A stretch of 64,000 nucleotides of DNA from Megalopta genalis (Eukaryota; Arthropoda; Insecta; Hymenoptera; Halictidae), in the NCBI RefSeq assembly GCF_051020955.1, contig NC_135016.1, positions 13,746,501-13,810,500 of the forward strand. Direction: 5' to 3'. How positions within the stretch are numbered: the first letter of the stretch is position 1; each line of letters begins with the position of its first letter. Shown in pieces: positions 1 through 11,707 of the stretch. A program made the translations under genes and the position numbers. The notes beneath the pieces are model-generated. The model saw only the letters and a list, made by a program, of their open reading frames with translations. It ran no database searches and was not told the DNA's origin.

Positions 1-980
1 GCAGAGATAAAATAACTTTCACGCTGGAAAATAAGAACGTCTTAATTTTCCTAAAACATAAAACAAAATAATTTGCATGCATCTCAAATCAGAATCTTTT
101 CGACTAAATAAAAAGACACGAAAAGTTTTCGAGGATTAGATTGCGGAACAGACACTTCGTTAATTAATATTAAAAAAGTTTTCTAATATTCTAACGAGTG
201 TCAAATATTATTTAATTAATAATATTATAACAATATGAAACCTGATTATCCTGATCATAAACCAAAAACGACTACTTTAATAAAAATAATTTATTTTTAA
301 TAATAATTTAAAGTAATTTATTAGATTATTATGAGGAGACTTCAACAATGTCAAAAACGATTATAGCGATAGTTAATTCTTGCATTCAATACTAAATCTT
401 TTGTACAATATTTCTCATAAAATTATAATACTGACATTTCGATTTTCACACTGTTCCTTTAATTTGTAAATAATATAAACGCATTACATATGATGTAAAA
501 ATGCGTTTCTTTCACAGTTATGTTGATTAGCACTTGTTTGTCTTTAATTATTTTTCAGATAGAACGAGACAATTTTTGTTTCTTGTATGTCCCCAACTAT
601 AATATTAGGTTAGTTATAATATTTCATAGAGAGTTCGTTTCATTGAATTCATGTAAGCGATTTGAAACGAACGAATTAGGACATAAAATTACAGTAAATA
701 AAATATTTCATGTTGTTAATCCAAGCTAAAATCTGAAACGTAAAATAAAATATTTATTCCCATGATTTTTAACCTGAAAATAAATTATGAAAATGATTAA
801 CGTAACCTAAAACAAGATAACGTAAAAAATCATAATATTTGCAATCGAAAATTCTCATTATAAATACAGCTATAATTTTATATTGCAGAGGAAAAGTATT
901 TCGTTCGTTTATATTATCAAAATAATTATATTTTCCACTATGATTTAGTAAAATGAAAGTAATTCGTTTGACGATAATGA
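1..980. other. AT-rich noncoding stretch, nothing recognised
   Basis: Very AT-rich DNA with short runs of A and T and no repeat, element end or coding signal that I can support. A 69-codon open frame near 520-729 has no family features and is probably chance. Confidence 0.6.
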
Positions 981-984
981 ATTA

Positions 985-1375
985 AATAAATAAAATATTC
1001 CGAACTACGGCACACACAAGTATAATACTATAAATAAATACTACACAAATAAAAGACTATTTGGAATATTATCTTAAAAATTGTTTAGAACGAATAAAAT
1101 ATCTCATTTTTAAAAGTACAGTCTTCCGAACAAATGAAATATTATATTTTCGAAAATAATACTTAAAATAACATATCTATTTACCATTTGCCATTCAAAA
1201 TGCTATTCCGAACTATGTCGCAAATATTTTCATCGTATTCCAAATAAAACACCATTTGAAATATTAATCATAAATATTTTCAAACGAATAAAATATTTAA
1301 TTTTTGGAAATTACATGCACGATCTAAAACAAAATATCAATATACCATTTGCCATTCAAAATCCTATTTTAGCCA
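985..1375. repeat. Degenerate tandem duplication, unit about 165 bp
   Basis: The phrase ACCATTTGCCATTCAAAAT occurs near 1182 and again near 1347. The preceding DNA (CGAATAAAATAT, then TTTTTAAAA or TTTTTGGAAA) is also shared, which gives two diverged units. TATTCCGAACTA recurs near 998 and 1204, so remains of a third unit may be present. No coding content. Confidence 0.55.
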
Positions 1376-2985
1376 GCTCTTCATACGGCAGAGTCACTGA
1401 AAATCTTATTAATAGGCTTCCGGTAGGTAAAGTGTTAATAAATCATAAAGGGAACGAGCGCCGAGAGATCGGGAATTATGTCGGATCTCGACCGGTTCGT
1501 TTCGGTAAACATCCCCAGTGTGAATTGGCCTTTATATATCTCTAGTGATCCTTATGGTGGCCATAGAGAAGAGAGACCGAGTGCCGTCCTAATTCTTCTG
1601 CCGTCACGCGGTTTTATGATACCGACATAAAATTTGGATTCCAACGCGGGACACGAGCGAGCTCTCGCGGAGGATGATCGCCTCCTTAATTATATCGGCG
1701 GAGCCCTTCCTCGATATCGCTTGTAATTCAGCGAACATCGTCCGAGGATTTATGGGGATCTCCTGCTAGACGATCTGTCCTTCTCCCGTGTCCCGGGCGG
1801 CCTCGTTTTTCGTCAAATTCGATGGATTTAAAAGGAGCCCGCCGAGACATATATCCTCCGGGATGTTAATTATGGTTATTAGTCGCGACGTCCCGCAATG
1901 GTAAAACTGTAAGCTTTCTAACGACTCGGAATATATCTCGACAGAATGCTGAAACCTATTGTAATTTCCATACAAAGAATTTGAATTCAGGATCTCGAAT
2001 GTCCGACGTTCTTGGGGAAATAAATTTTTGGTTGTCTCGTTGGAGTTATTTAAAACTTTTGTTTCACAATTTTGGAAAAAAATCTGCTGATTATCAAATC
2101 ATTTTAACGAAAACACATGATTTCCTTAGATCTTTCACTTGAATCGATTTTTCTTCGCGATCCTGAAATGGCAGATAAATTTTACGATCGGATTTGAAAT
2201 GTCAAAATCTATGGGAAATGATGTATAAAGTGCGATTAAAAAATCGAGCTGTACATGGTGTTGGATGAATCACAATTTTCTTGGAATATTTCAAGTTCGA
2301 CATAAATTTTCGAGGTTAGAAAATGTTTCATATTCTCGCTATTTTTTCTTCATTCTGCAACACTTTAGCTTTAACGTGAAAAGAACACGATCGCTCTATC
2401 TGATTTCTGTCAAAAATTGTTTGATTTTTACGCAACTTTGTCACTTTGTTCCATTGTGTGCAGCAAAAGATATTTGATGAAAGAATGTTTTATCAAATAC
2501 AATATAGGGTCAACTAAATATTAAGTTTTCTTCATAATTAATTAATTTATAATTGCATTTATGGTCATTTTTAAATACGAATACAAGAATATTAAGTGAA
2601 CTTATATTTGTTCCGCACAAAATTTTCAAATTTTTGTAATGTTGATATAAATGTAATAAATATTATATAGTAAAAATTATATTGTTTAAATAATGTGTTT
2701 CACTAAATACATTATAACGAATCACCCACTAGTAACAAAAAACAGAAATTTTACGTAAAACACGCTGTTATATCACAATAAAATAACCGCTTTATTAACA
2801 TCTTCTATTGTAAGATGTTAAACCTTGTGTGCATCATTGATTATATTTTATAATTAATTTTTTTATTTACTTACAATTAGTAACGTATTATAATGCTCGA
2901 CGTAGATAACAAATAGACTATCATAAAATTCCTGAGAAGTTGTAACTTGTTAATCTAACAATAAGACAAGAATACTTTGTAATAT
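1376..2985. other. GC-elevated patch then AT-rich noncoding DNA
   Basis: Positions 1440-1900 are noticeably richer in G+C and CpG than the flanks; the rest is AT-rich. No splice-bounded exon, transposon end or RNA gene was recognised. Short open frames on both strands show no domain features. Confidence 0.45.
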
Positions 2986-2998
2986 TTTATAATTTTAC

Positions 2999-3366
2999 TG
3001 TCTCAATCAAGATTAAAATCGTTTGCAATATTTTACAATATTCTGTAATTCCATTGTAATGCAAGCTAGTCTCGATTAAGATTAAAATCGTTTGCAATAT
3101 TTTACAATATTCTGTAATTTCATTGTAATGCAAGCTAGTCTCGATTAAGATTAAAATCGTTTGCAATATTTTACAATATTCTGTAATTTCATTGTAATGC
3201 AAGCTAGTCTCGATTAAGATTAAAATCGTTTGCAATATTTTACAATATTCTGTAATTTCATTGTAATGCAAACTAATCTCAATTAAGATTAAAATCGTTT
3301 GCAATATTTTACAATATTCTGTAATTTCATTATAACGCATACTACAGTCGATTAAGATTAAAATTG
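2999..3366. repeat. 69-bp minisatellite, about 5 copies
   Basis: The phrase GCAAGCTAGT recurs at 3061, 3130 and 3199, an exact 69-bp period, with diverged units on each side (the last unit reads GCATACTACAG). Each unit contains AAGATTAAAATCG, TTTGCAATATTTTACAAT and TCTGTAATTTCATTG. Because 69 is divisible by three, one minus-strand frame stays open through all units as a 23-residue repeat. That frame is a by-product of the period and is not evidence of a gene. Confidence 0.93.
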
Positions 3367-3479
3367 TTAAAATATCAAAGAAGACAATTGTTTATGAAAA
3401 TGAGAAATCACAGATACCGTCCACTAAATTGCCTCATACGCTTTTCAAAAGTCGTTCACCGAAAATTGTCAACAATACT

Positions 3480-3880
3480 TTGTTTTCGGTTGTTCCACCC
3501 CTGCTCAACCCTTGCCGGCGCGCGGATTGCGCACAAAAGGGTGCCAGAAACGAAAACGTACGCCACGATGAGGCGCGAGGGAGAGGGAGGGGCCGAGAAA
3601 GGGTGGAGCAGGCTCATATCCACGGAGGTCATCGGGCTTCAAAGAGACAATTAATGTGCTGAGAATACAATGGCGGACGAATGGTCCATTGTCAGGGCTG
3701 CGCGAGAGGAGAGTGTCCCTGCAGCGTCTTGGTCACTTCTTTTCGGTACTGCCGCCATCCACAAAGGTGCACCGAGTGAATTCGAGCTGAAGGAACAGCA
3801 AAAAAGGGGACGCGTATCTATTGACCAAAGAATCATCCGACAAGTGCCTTCATCTTGACCGGGGGTGGCCGAATGAATGG
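3480..3880. other. GC-rich island without recognisable gene
   Basis: A G+C- and CpG-rich patch that begins and ends abruptly in AT-rich DNA. Overlapping open frames on both strands have low-complexity Arg/Gly/Ser composition and no conserved domain. It may be a regulatory island or untranslated exon; nothing decides this. Confidence 0.4.
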
Positions 3881-3964
3881 AGGATATGCTGGCAAACTTT
3901 CGATTATTTTGGGGAGAATGAGAATTAGATTGTGCCTGATTTGGTATGTGAAAAATCAACCAAT

Positions 3965-4470
3965 TTTTACGACAGTCGCATTTCTATTAAAAATCTGTTA
4001 CAATTTTAGTTTACGTCGTAAATTTATTATAATTTTATTAAAAGCCTACTGCAATTTAAGTTTCAATTAAAAATCTGTCATAATTTTATTAAAAATCTAC
4101 TACAATTTAAGTTTCTATTAAAAATTTATTACAATTTAAACTTCTATTAAAAATCTATTACAATTTAAGTTTCCCTTAAAAATTTATTACAATTTAAACT
4201 TCTGTTCAAAATCTATTACAATTTAAATTTCTATTCAAAATATATTACAATTTAAATTTCTATGCAAAATCTACTACAATTTTAGTTTCTGCCAAAAACC
4301 TATTGTAATTTTACTAAAAATCTACTACGATTTCTATTAAAAATCTATTATCATTCAAATTTCTATTTAAAGTTTATTACAATTTAAGTTGTCATCGAAA
4401 ACAAATTACAATTTAAGTTTCTAATAAAAGTCTATTACAATTATGTTTCTATTAAAAATCAGAGACATTT
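3965..4470. repeat. Degenerate 29-bp tandem array
   Basis: Units built on TTCTATTAAAAATCTATTAC followed by AATTTAAG or AATTTAAAC repeat about 15 times with substitutions and small indels. Clean neighbouring units near 4100-4200 measure 29 bp. Noncoding AT-rich minisatellite. Confidence 0.85.
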
Positions 4471-4730
4471 AAACAAATTCCAAGTGATTTTTTACCACCA
4501 TCAAAATTATCCATATAATTGTCCGACTGAAAAAGGGAAAAGCAATAAATACCGTCGGGTTGAACGGATTAAAACGGCGCTCAGTGCTGCAAAGTGACGA
4601 AATTGGGTGAAAATCAAAGAACATTTAATGAAAAAAGCGATGATTTCTTTTTTGTTTCTTGAAGATGGAATATTGCGGCATAATAAGGGGAAAGAGGGAG
4701 ATTTGGTTATGTTTTATTAGTATAACAAGG

Positions 4731-4850
4731 AACGAATAAAATTTTAATCGAAGAATTTCTTAAAAATATTATACGAATAAAATTGTATTCGAAGAATTTA
4801 TTCGGTACATTATCCGAATGAAATTTTATTCGAAGAATTTATTCGAGCGA
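4731..4850. repeat. Short tandem repeat, unit about 44 bp, 2-3 copies
   Basis: CGAATAAAATTTTAATCGAA, then CGAATAAAATTGTATTCGAA, then CGAATGAAATTTTATTCGAA, each followed by GAATTT. Each unit carries a TTCGAA/CGAATA inverted motif. Confidence 0.7.
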
Positions 4851-4869
4851 TCATCTTATTGGATTAACG

Positions 4870-5480
4870 GCCAATTTTATTGGAATAATGGTCAAATCCG
4901 CACGTGAGTTTCCCCTTAAACTAAAAATAAACGGGGACAAACCGTGGTGAGAATAATCGACGTAAACCTAGTTTTCAGTCGGTAATTACAGAAAACATCA
5001 AGTCGTAGGAACGGCGCATCCTTAAGTGTCGTTTTCGAGTCACGGTCACGTATGAGTGCTCATTTAGAGGGGCCATTCATCCTCGAGACACTTCTCTTGT
5101 CCGGCGTCTCGGTGAGCGCCGGCTGATACCTCTCTCCCTGTCTATCATTTTCCCTTTAGACTGGCGCGGTCTTATTCGAAATGGAACGAAACAAATTACT
5201 CGCGTTGTCGGGGACACGCGCTCTTTTCGAGAGCCGCTCGTGTCCGTTCCTTGTGTCCCTCGCTTTCTCTCCTCTCTCTTTAATTGTAACCGCCGCTTGG
5301 GCGGGCACCGCGCGCGGCCGCGAGCAGGGTGGGCGGCGGAGAGGGATCAAACATTTATTATTCCGAGGGATAAGTCCTTGTAAATATGTACAACCACGAT
5401 AAAGAAGCAAAAAGCGGGGACCCCGGAATGTTAACCCTTTGAGCCCCTTCGCGTACTCGAACGGCCGTTGTATCTTGCTC
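4870..5480. other. GC-rich island without recognisable gene
   Basis: G+C-rich from about 4990 to 5480, including a NotI-like GCGGCCGC core near 5316. Complementary open frames occur on both strands of the same interval, as expected for GC-rich DNA with few stop codons, so neither is called. Confidence 0.4.
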
Positions 5481-6359
5481 GGGTCTTTGTATTTATGATT
5501 GCTTTGAGACCTGGAACCATTCCTCGGGGTCTATTTGTTGCCCGGCGCAATGAATGAATGACATATGGAAGCGTTTTGTTTAAACGACCGGCGCATGATC
5601 CTCGCGATGATTGTATCGGGAGAAAAATCAACGCTTCATTTTTGTGGGTTTCGAATAAATTAGAAGGTCTTTTGATCCATTCACTGGCGTACACTGCGAC
5701 ACGAAAGTATTCGAACCCCTTTCGAAACGGAATAACGTTATTGTAATTGGACCAAGCGATCGAAATTTTTCGAGGTGTTAAAGGAGTTAGAGATTTCGAC
5801 ATCTTTCAATGTAGCTTGTCTCTGCGTCAATCGATTTCAATGAAATTTTCAGCATGAATACAGAGTGCCTCGTAGCATGTGGAACTCGCTTAAGGATTAG
5901 AGTCAACATGAAAATAATAAAAAAAGAAGTTCATATAAATATATGTCCTGTTTGACTTTGTTTCTCAGTTTTATTGTTTTTATTGTTTGCATCTGTAAAA
6001 CTTATTCCTGCAGTGGAATACAAACACGTTACAGAACACCCTCTGTAGATAAATGATCGAGATCAATAAAATGTATTCTTTAAATTTCCTCTATGGATTC
6101 AAATGGAAAAGTTAAAAAAGCATCAATCTTTTATTTTTTTTATCAACCCAACCAATTGCAATTCTTGGAAACAATTTTTTAAGTATTTTCTAGTAAACTA
6201 GTCCCTCTAATATTGAATAATAGTAAAAGTTGGACATTTGTTAATTCTATAAAATCTTTCTTAGAGTTAGTAGCTTAAGTCCATTTATAGCCATCGAGAG
6301 AGAGAGAAAACATATTATTTTTTAAACAATGTTTACTATGCTAATTGGGTTGGTAAATT
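5481..6359. other. AT-rich noncoding stretch
   Basis: Mixed then AT-rich sequence with a short GA run near 6297-6307. No repeat family, element end or plausible exon recognised. Confidence 0.5.
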
Positions 6360-6790
6360 CAGATTTGTGCTAATTCAATTACATCATAATTCAATTCCGT
6401 ATTTTAATTACATCGCATTTCAATTATGCAATTCAAACCTTTCAATTAATTCGATTACTAATTATTTTATATATATATAATTGCGAGTATAATTGAAATA
6501 CAATGTAATTGAATGATAATACAATTGAAATAAAATGTAATCGAATTACAACGTACTTGTGAAATACAATTTAATTGAAATACGATGTAATTAAAATAGG
6601 ATGTAATTAAAATTCAATGGAATTGAATCACAATGTAATTGAAATACAGTGTCAATGAATTATTTTGTAATTTAATTGAATGTCAATCTATATATATTAC
6701 GAATTATAATGTAAATGAATTACTTTCTAATTATAATTTCTTGAGTAATTCAATTGTTATTCCGCACAATCCTGGGAAAACATTATGCAA
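6360..6790. repeat. AATTACAATGTAATTG-type degenerate palindromic array
   Basis: Dozens of overlapping versions of CAATTACAT, TGTAATTGAA and GAATTACAATG on both strands. The right edge reads TTGAGTAATTCAATTGTTA then TTCCGCACAATCCTGGG. The reverse complement of that edge matches the left edge of the array at 13262 (GTTGTGCAGAATTATAATTG), so the two arrays are copies of one family in opposite orientation. Confidence 0.65.
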
Positions 6791-6999
6791 CCATGTTATC
6801 TGGTACCAATATTTTGAAATTCGTTAAAACGCAACCCTTAAATATCTCGATTTCAAAATAAACGAATTTACGCCACATTGAAAATAAACGGCTCATATAT
6901 TCTCTACTAACAATACACTGCAGTTAATTTCGATGCCAATAAGCCAACATTTACTGGCACTAATTCCGTCGCAATAATTTCGCAGCAGTTCAATAGAGG

Positions 7000-7900
7000 T
7001 CACCCGTTGAGCAACGCGCCGCGCCAAAATGTCCGTAACTGTCTCCTAATTTCTCATGGTCGTTCCCCAGAAAACGAAAAAACTCATCGGAACATTACGC
7101 AGGATCGTTCGACGGCCGCGTCGCCCAGCCTGAACGATTCGGTTGAGCGACGTCCGCTCGAAAATTGAATATCACGTGTGTTTCACGCGTTCCCAATTAC
7201 GTCCACCGAAGAAAATATAAATTCCCGCGTATTTCACATCGATGGCCGAGCTCCTTTCTTCGACTCCACGGCTCGAGACGCATCTAATAATTGGCTTCGT
7301 TGAAAACCGCACTCCGCGACGAATCCTTCCTGCCCCCCCGAACCCCTATCCGCTGTCTCTCTTCGTCCCGGCTGGCGGGGACCAGGCCGAGGCCTCGAGT
7401 TCCCTCGCGGACTCGTCTCTTTTTCTCCCTCCGCCGGGCCCAAAGACGGAGAAGCCCCGGCTTCCCACCTTCCCGGTCCATTGAGCCGGCCACGTGAGAA
7501 CTCGAGGGTACTTTTACGTTTCGCCATTCACGTGGACCACTATAACAGATTGTTTCTCGGAAAGGGTAAGTCGCCGGGGGTGAAGGGGGCTCTCGGCTCC
7601 TTCCGTAAGACGGTTGTGTATCTATCCACCCGACCGGCTAATGACGCGGTGAGAGCGTGGAGAATGATCGTAAAGGACCGAGAAGTGGTTCGTTTTGTCT
7701 CCACGCTGTCTCACAATTCCTTTCTTGCCCCCACTATTGCCGCCGCGCTTTTTCTTTTTAACTTTGCCCGTTCCTTTCGCGAAGGCGACCCGCACACGTC
7801 TACGCCGCCTGTCGAAAAGATGGGGTATGTGATTGCCTCGATTTCTCGGACGCGCGAGACAAGTCGGCGTGAGGCAACCGAGGTTTCTTATTAACACTTC
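7000..7900. other. GC-rich island, possible untranslated or regulatory exon
   Basis: G+C- and CpG-rich block of about 900 bp. Several frames are open on both strands (for example 7481-7894 plus) but are composed of Arg, Ser, Pro and Gly without a domain. GAAAGGGTAAGTCG near 7561 resembles a plus-strand splice donor, so part of the island could be a first exon. This is inference from a single weak site. Confidence 0.35.
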
Positions 7901-8644
7901 ACTCGTTGTTAGTTAACATTGTTATTTAACTCCTCGATATTAGGCTGTACGAGCCATAGGGTTTAATAATTATTTAGCATGCTTTTCGCAGTCCTATTTT
8001 GCAAACGGACGTTGTGCTTCGCACAGTGACAGTGTTAGGGTAAGTGTGTCAATTACTGTGCCCATTGAGGCGACGTTAGAATTTCTCGACAAATTAAATT
8101 CTTTCTTTCACCTATATTGCACTTGATAAAACATTTCAATTCTATGTTAATGTTCTTTATATAAGTACATCATTTAAATATACAAAGAACATAAAATATA
8201 CGAAGCATAATATTTAACAAAATGGACAAACAATTAATTAATTAAGAAAAGCTAATTTCTGTGTATCAGTTACTGAGCCGTTTCTAGTTACTGTGTATCA
8301 ATTTAACTGTGTTTTTCAATTGCTATGGTCGGTTCTAGCTAAATAATCCTATAACAAAAGATGTAAAAACGTGAAATATTCCGTACTAAATTATTTAGCA
8401 TAATTTATTATACATATATGTTTCAATATAGATGATATTACTTCAAACTGGAAAGAATGCACATTTTACGGGGACCAAGAAAGCAACGTAAGATGTAACG
8501 CGATGTTTGCGACGAGGGTTTGCTCAGTAATCAACGCATCGAAAATAATATGAAAACTTAATACAGTCACAGTGCACGGTAAAATAGAAGCAAGACATAG
8601 ATTTGTTTCAATTGTTGAATTATTTTAAAAATATATATTATATA

Positions 8645-9208
8645 TTAGGTCTACAGGAAAGTTCTGTCCGTTTTTTAATTGAAATATAACACAATTTTCA
8701 TACATTTAATAATATTTACTGTAGAATATACTTTCCATCGTTACTTATGACTTCTTGCCAGCGTGATGGCAACTTGTAAATGCCATTTTTAAAAAATGAT
8801 TTATTTTTAGAGGCGAAGAACTCAACTAGTGCTTGGTTGACATCAGCTTCAGTTTTGAATTTTTTTTCCTGTAAAAAGTTTTGCAAAGAGAGAAACAAGT
8901 GATAATCGGAGGGTGCTAGGTCTGGGGAGTATGGTGGATGCGACAGAATTTCCCAACCTAGCTCTGCGATTTTCTGACGAGTAGCCAAAGCAGCATGTGG
9001 TCCGGCATTATCATCGGTAGCCATGTTTTCACGATCGCGTCTCACTTAATAATGACATGAGACATCTTTGTTTCAGTTTATTTAGGAGAGTACATGTGTG
9101 TAAATGCAATGATAAAGAGAGGTTAGTCATATATGTCTCAAATCAACATGTGCATATGGATTGAAACTTGAAGTGACACTATCGGACAGAACTTTCCGGT
9201 AGACCTAA
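8645..9208 (-). mobile_element. Internally deleted mariner, 564 bp
   Basis: Ends are inverted repeats: TTAGGTCTACAGGAAAGTTC at the left and its near-perfect complement, ending in TAGACCTAA, at the right. TA duplications flank it at 8643-8644 and 9209-9210. A full mariner is about 1.3 kb, so more than half is missing. The remaining minus-strand frame is the C-terminal half of the transposase. The element sits inside repeat R1, and copies 2 and 3 of R1 run straight through the same point, which confirms the boundaries. Confidence 0.95.
8716..9045 (-). pseudogene. Mariner transposase, C-terminal fragment
   Basis: Mariner transposases cut and paste their element at TA sites with a DD34D catalytic triad. 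The 109-residue fragment keeps the second Asp (in TDDNAGPH, near residue 12) and the third Asp (in LAPSDYHLF), with 34 residues between them, as in the family. The HPPYSPDLAPSDYHLF block and the terminal RWQEVISNDGKYI are typical. The N-terminal DNA-binding domain and the first Asp are gone. The usual Arg of DNARPH is Gly here. The frame opens at a GTG just after a stop, next to the deletion junction, so this is a relic and not an active gene. Confidence 0.93.
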
Positions 9209-9400
9209 TATGTAAGAAGTCGGTTGTATTATTGTTTCTCTGTAATTTGGACGAGTTTTATGAATAGACTAGTTCATTCTTTCACTTTGGAAAGCACCAT
9301 TTTTGTTCTTTTCTTTCATCTTTACTTGCAGCGTGTTACTGAAGTCTTTTAACATTTGTTAATGTCAGGAAACTAATGTAAGCAGCAATTCCATTTTTTA
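9209..9400 (+). repeat. R1 segment downstream of the mariner
   Basis: AAGAAGTCGGTTGTATTATT, a TTTATGAATA block and a CACCATTTTTGTT block match 15917-16050 and 19655-19800 in order. This shows that the mariner interrupts a formerly continuous repeat. Confidence 0.75.
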
Positions 9401-10850
9401 TTGAAACCGACAACAATTCGATCGACGAGCATCATTCCGACAACGCCTGTGTTCGCCTCCGCATTGTTATGATGATGAGGGAATTAGCGTTAATTTTAGA
9501 CGCGGACAATGTGTTCTGTTAATTCGACGAAACGGGGGAGGATTTTTTTTCTATTCGAGAAAGAATCGAGGATGAAGCAGTGTTTGATTGAAGAATGTTT
9601 CTCGGCTGCTTTTGACAGAGGCGACGCGCTAGCTTCTTTGATGTTCAAGATTCACGTAAATATTCGAGATCCGGCTGGAAAGAAGAATAATTGAATAACA
9701 ATGATTTTTGGCGGCGGATGTTCCCACAAAGAAGCTGCGGAGGCGTACGCTGCTTTAATGTGTTTTATTCAGTGTCTACGATTTGGTATTCTGAGAACGA
9801 ATCAGTAATTAATTGCTCTGTCCTTTGAACAGGTATAATTTATCGAGAAAATTACATACTGTTTAACAAATAAATGCCGAGAATCTCCATAAATTCATTA
9901 AAAAAAAAATGAACACCTCTACAATTCCTTTTAATTAATATCTACCGATATAGAATACATCGCTGATGAACTACATGTCAATGCGAATTCAGTCTTTTAA
10001 TTAAAAGACTAATGTGACAGAAGGAATTTGTTTCTCGAAATTTTCCTATTTTTAAAAGAGAAATGCAACGAACGACGATAATATTCGAACATCTGATAAA
10101 ACGCAATTACATTGTTCAGATTGGACCAAATGACTAGAATTTTTCTTGGAATTTTTAGACTGTGTAGTTTACTAGATAATAAGCACAACAAATTTTTACG
10201 AAAATTACAATTGATTAAAATGAAAAAAATTAATTACAATTAATAAACAAAATTAAATTAAAGATAAAGATGTTTTTATTACGGGTAGTTTACAAAAATA
10301 GAATTTGACATGTATGTTTTTTATAGGAGATCAACATTGTTGGAAAGGTGAAAACAGCCCTTGAAGTTGGGGATGGAAAATACATTGGGGACAAATTTCA
10401 CCTTCTTAGTCGATAAAAAAATACGTATTAAAATATGCGTATTCATAATGAAATTTAAAGATTATGTTTTATTAATATGTAATTGTAAAAATAACAATAA
10501 GACATTTTCTCGAATTTTTAATTAGTATTATAGTAATATTTGCCACAAATAACACGTACATTGATAAACAGCTCATAAATGTATCGTTGCAATTTGAATA
10601 ATCGTAAATTTAGTTGAATTAAAAGTTGAACAAAATTAGTGAACCGTCCGTATAACTAGTGTTAAATAACAGACGATTCTGATATTAGTGGACCAGATAA
10701 AACGATTTAATAAAGGACAAAAGATGTAGTTGATTTCTATGTTTTTTAGTTGACGGAATTAATTTTTATTTTCTATAAAAATCCTCAATCTAGCTATAAT
10801 TTAATAAAACTGGACAAAACAGAATTTTTTCATCAGAAATTAAAAAAATC
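9401..10850. other. Unassigned DNA within or inserted into R1 copy 1
   Basis: Modest G+C to about 9700, then AT-rich. Copies 2 and 3 of R1 lack this interval, so it is either an insertion or a part that they have lost. ACTAGTGTTAAATAACAG near 10658 resembles a TTAACACTAG transposon end, but no partner was found. No gene is supported. Confidence 0.4.
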
Positions 10851-11145
10851 AGTTTCTACATTTTATAAGTCTTAAGAAATCAAAATTTCGATTCGATTGT
10901 GAAAATTACAGATCGAATTTTATTTTAAAAGACTCCATATCTGTAATTTAATAATGTTGTTTTCAAATATAAGTAAAATTATTGTAAGACCACAGTAATC
11001 AGAGAGGGGCGCAATAAATAGCACACTTACGCTATTTATCTTACAAGAACATAACCTCAATTTCTTCATAGCTTAACCTTAATCTCACAGAAAGTGCCAA
11101 AAATAAAAAAGCAAGAGTACTCAACACACGGACAACGAGTTTGGA

Positions 11146-11495
11146 TCCATTTAGACCCAGAATATAAATATTGTTGCTTGACTATTTAGTTTCTGAGAAA
11201 TAATTTAAATTTTGTTCTATTACGGACTATAGAAAACCTAACATGTCTTAAAGGGGTACCTCAAAAAATCTGTTGAACAAAAGCGATTCATAAAATGGTC
11301 CTAAGCACACTCAATAATATAATTTTCCAAAAAGGCTCCCTGTCGGAGGATTGATATATTAATTAATTGTAATCTTTCCGTCATTACACATTGTAATTTA
11401 TTCACTTAACATCTTAGCTGAATCAAATAACTGAATAGAAAACACGCACCATAATTTAGTAAAACCAGACAAAATAGAAATTCGAGATATAAGTA
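11146..11495. other. AT-rich noncoding spacer
   Basis: The phrase TTAATTGTAATCTTTCCGTCATTAC (part, near 11361) recurs as TTAATTGTAAACTTTTTGTC near 16278, so R1-type sequence may extend this far with an interruption. Nothing else recognised. Confidence 0.4.
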
Positions 11496-11707
11496 CAGTA
11501 AATTCTCCCTAATTGAGACGCTCAGATCGTACACAGAAATGGATAATTTGGGAAGAAAAGATTATTCGAACCTTATGGCTTGTTTTTACAGTTGTTGACA
11601 ATCGGTAACTATAAAAACGAGCCGCAAGACTCGAATAATCGTACCTCCTCTTCCCAAATTGTCCATTGCTGTGTACAATCTGAGCGTCAATTACGAAGAA
11701 TTTGCTA
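11496..11707. mobile_element. Palindromic MITE, CAGTAAATTCTCC family, copy 1
   Basis: The two halves are near-complementary over the whole length: CAGTAAATTCTCCCTAATTG at the left, TCAATTACGAAGAATTTGCT at the right, with GACAATCGGTAACTATAAAA at the centre. The left flank is TA; the right end has drifted. The CAG start and TA target suggest a nonautonomous pogo/Tc1-mariner derivative, which is inference because no transposase of that type is present. Confidence 0.88.

Larger units (their letters stand above)
8040..11145 (+). repeat. Dispersed repeat R1, copy 1 (interrupted)
   Basis: This copy begins with GTAAGTGTGTCAATTACTGTG at 8040. Its far side carries the inverted match GCGCAATAAATAGCACACTTAC (8 + 12 bases shared with the start), ending at 11030. 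Landmarks shared with the other copies are AAGAAGTCGGTTGTATTATT (near 9215), TACAGATCGAATTTTATT (near 10908) and AAATTATTGTAAG (near 10976). A deleted mariner occupies 8645-9208 and more unique DNA lies at about 9400-10850. The shared sequence continues past the inverted motif to AGTGCCAAA...AGTACTCAA (about 11130). No transposase is visible, so its class is unknown; a nonautonomous DNA transposon is possible. Confidence 0.6.

Noticed and set aside
2987..3340. 117-codon frame encoding a perfect peptide repeat
   Set aside because: It is the 69-bp minisatellite read in a frame that happens to lack stops.
6346..6360. TTGGGTTGG near 6348 as another mariner end
   Set aside because: The match stops after nine bases and no inverted partner or transposase piece lies nearby.
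7481..7894. 137-codon plus frame with an internal GGTAAGTC donor-like site
   Set aside because: No domain, the opposite strand is also open, and one donor-like site alone does not support an exon.
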